Positions 5,726 to 6,401 of a DNA stretch of 6,401 nt are shown one piece after another. The translations under genes and the position numbers were made by a program. The number at the start of each line of letters is the position of its first letter. The stretch's first letter is position 1. The notes under the pieces were generated by a model that was not told the origin of the DNA, did no database searches, and saw only the letters and a list, made by a program, of their open reading frames with translations. Origin of the DNA: Gemmatimonadota bacterium (lineage in GTDB: Bacteria > Gemmatimonadota > Gemmatimonadetes > Gemmatimonadales > GWC2-71-9); assembly GCA_003222235.1 (NCBI GenBank), contig QHVD01000134.1:1-6401 (forward strand), written 5' to 3'.

Positions 5726-6401
5726 CCTGCTCTTGCCCGCCGCGGTCGCCTGCCCGGGGCCGCGAGTCCCGCCCGCGGTTCCCGGCGCGGAGCCCGAGCT
5801 CAGGGTCGGGCTCGCGGTGGGCGCGTCCAGCGTCACGCTGGGCGGCGACGGCGAGTTGTTCGTCACCGACGACGCCACCGGTCGGCCGATCGGCTCGATG
5901 CCGGCCGGTGTGACGTGGGTCGTCGTGGCCGACACGCCGGGGCTGCACGTCGTGAAGCCGGACGGGTCTCCGGCCGAGCGGCACCTGGGGATCTCGGCCG
6001 TGAACGTGACGGAGAACCACTTCGTCATGGCCAACGGCCGCCGCTATCGGGGCCGGCTGGACGTGGTGCGCGATCCCTCGGGCCTCACGCTGATGAACCG
6101 CGTCCCGCTGGAGAGCTACCTCGCCGGCGTGCTCGGGGGCGAGATGGGCGTTCGCCGGGCGGACGAGCGGGCGGCAATGTTGGCCCAGGCGGTCGTGTCG
6201 CGCAGCTTCGCCCTCAACAACCGCGGGCGGTGGGAGGCGCAGGGGTTCGATGCCTGGGCGGACATCCGCGATCAGGTGTACAACGGGGTGGCGGGCGAGA
6301 CGCCCGACGTGTGGGAGGCGGTGCGGCGGACGACGGGGCAAGCGCTCACCTACGATGGGGAGATCATCGACGCCTACTTCCACTCCACCTGCGGGTCCAG
6401 C
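5661..6401 (+). CDS. SpoIID/LytB-domain lipoprotein, N-terminal part (3' end outside window)
   Basis: Putative exported cell-wall protein of the SpoIID/LytB (amidase enhancer) family; Bacillus SpoIID is a lytic transglycosylase acting on denuded peptidoglycan. The frame is open from ATG 5661 to the window end (247 codons, no stop). The N-terminus reads as a lipoprotein signal: two Arg (R14, R17), a hydrophobic core LWIVSLLLPAAVA and Cys31 as the modified residue. A beta-rich region follows (about 40-140). The SpoIID domain begins near residue 143 with VPLESYLAGVLGGEM; Glu161 lines up with the Bacillus catalytic Glu88 in the same motif. QAVVSRSFAL, DQVYNGV and FHSTCGSS at the window edge are also family-typical. 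ATG 5661 is the only standard start that yields a signal peptide, although it lies 65 bp inside hemL and lacks a Shine-Dalgarno site. Nothing here suggests sporulation; a role in wall remodelling is more likely. Confidence 0.88.
   Translation, partial: MRTSTTPSSNSTGRWSRLWIVSLLLPAAVACPGPRVPPAVPGAEPELRVGLAVGASSVTLGGDGELFVTDDATGRPIGSMPAGVTWVVVADTPGLHVVKPDGSPAERHLGISAVNVTENHFVMANGRRYRGRLDVVRDPSGLTLMNRVPLESYLAGVLGGEMGVRRADERAAMLAQAVVSRSFALNNRGRWEAQGFDAWADIRDQVYNGVAGETPDVWEAVRRTTGQALTYDGEIIDAYFHSTCGSS

Noticed and set aside
4418..6034. Very long open frame (538 codons) on the - strand opposite hemL
   Set aside because: It is antisense to hemL and the SpoIID-like gene, both supported by conserved motifs. 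Its translation is Arg/Pro/His-rich low-complexity sequence, as expected from reading high-GC genes in the wrong frame.
5661..6401. SpoIID domain as a sign of endospore formation
   Set aside because: SpoIID/LytB-domain proteins occur in many non-sporulating bacteria, and no other sporulation gene is present; the neighbours are core metabolism and translation genes.
1..6401. tRNA, rRNA, CRISPR, insertion sequences, toxin-antitoxin or phage defence genes
   Set aside because: I searched for cloverleaf-like blocks, regularly spaced repeats, terminal inverted repeats and transposase or nuclease motifs and found none.

Overview
The window is a GC-rich (roughly 70% by eye) stretch of chromosomal housekeeping DNA with every supported gene on the + strand. 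The organism is probably a diderm bacterium of the Gemmatimonadota or a close relative. This rests on family knowledge rather than a search: the primary sigma factor is the short form (285 aa) lacking region 1.1, as in Bacteroidota and Gemmatimonadota, it is combined with very high GC, and there is a SpoIID-family lipoprotein without any sporulation context.

Layout. Positions 2-565 hold the C-terminal third of an aldehyde dehydrogenase. Positions 566-895 hold a dyad-rich stretch, a possible 94-codon ORF of unknown function (601-885) and a candidate promoter placed so that the next mRNA would be leaderless. lepB (signal peptidase I) follows at 896-1666. After a 94-bp gap comes a tight chain: primary sigma factor (1761-2618), 10 bp, yajQ (2629-3129), 4-bp overlap, rimO (3126-4442), 4-bp overlap, hemL (4439-5725), 65-bp overlap, and a SpoIID/LytB-domain lipoprotein (5661 to the window edge).

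How they fit together. The chain looks like one transcription unit linking RNA polymerase specificity (sigma), a nucleotide-binding regulator (YajQ), ribosomal protein S12 modification (RimO), the committed step of C5-pathway tetrapyrrole synthesis (HemL) and a cell-wall protein. No shared pathway unites them; they are core functions of growing cells that depend on coupled translation.

The signal most worth a second look is a near-textbook intrinsic terminator inside the start of hemL (perfect 11-bp stem at 4509-4519/4527-4537, then five T). It could end the sigma-yajQ-rimO transcript or act as an attenuator sensitive to translation of hemL. Other notable points are the candidate leaderless lepB promoter, a near-perfect Shine-Dalgarno sequence lying on top of the yajQ start codon, and the unusually long hemL/SpoIID overlap. 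I see no tRNA, rRNA, CRISPR array, insertion sequence or phage gene, and no clearly new multi-gene system.
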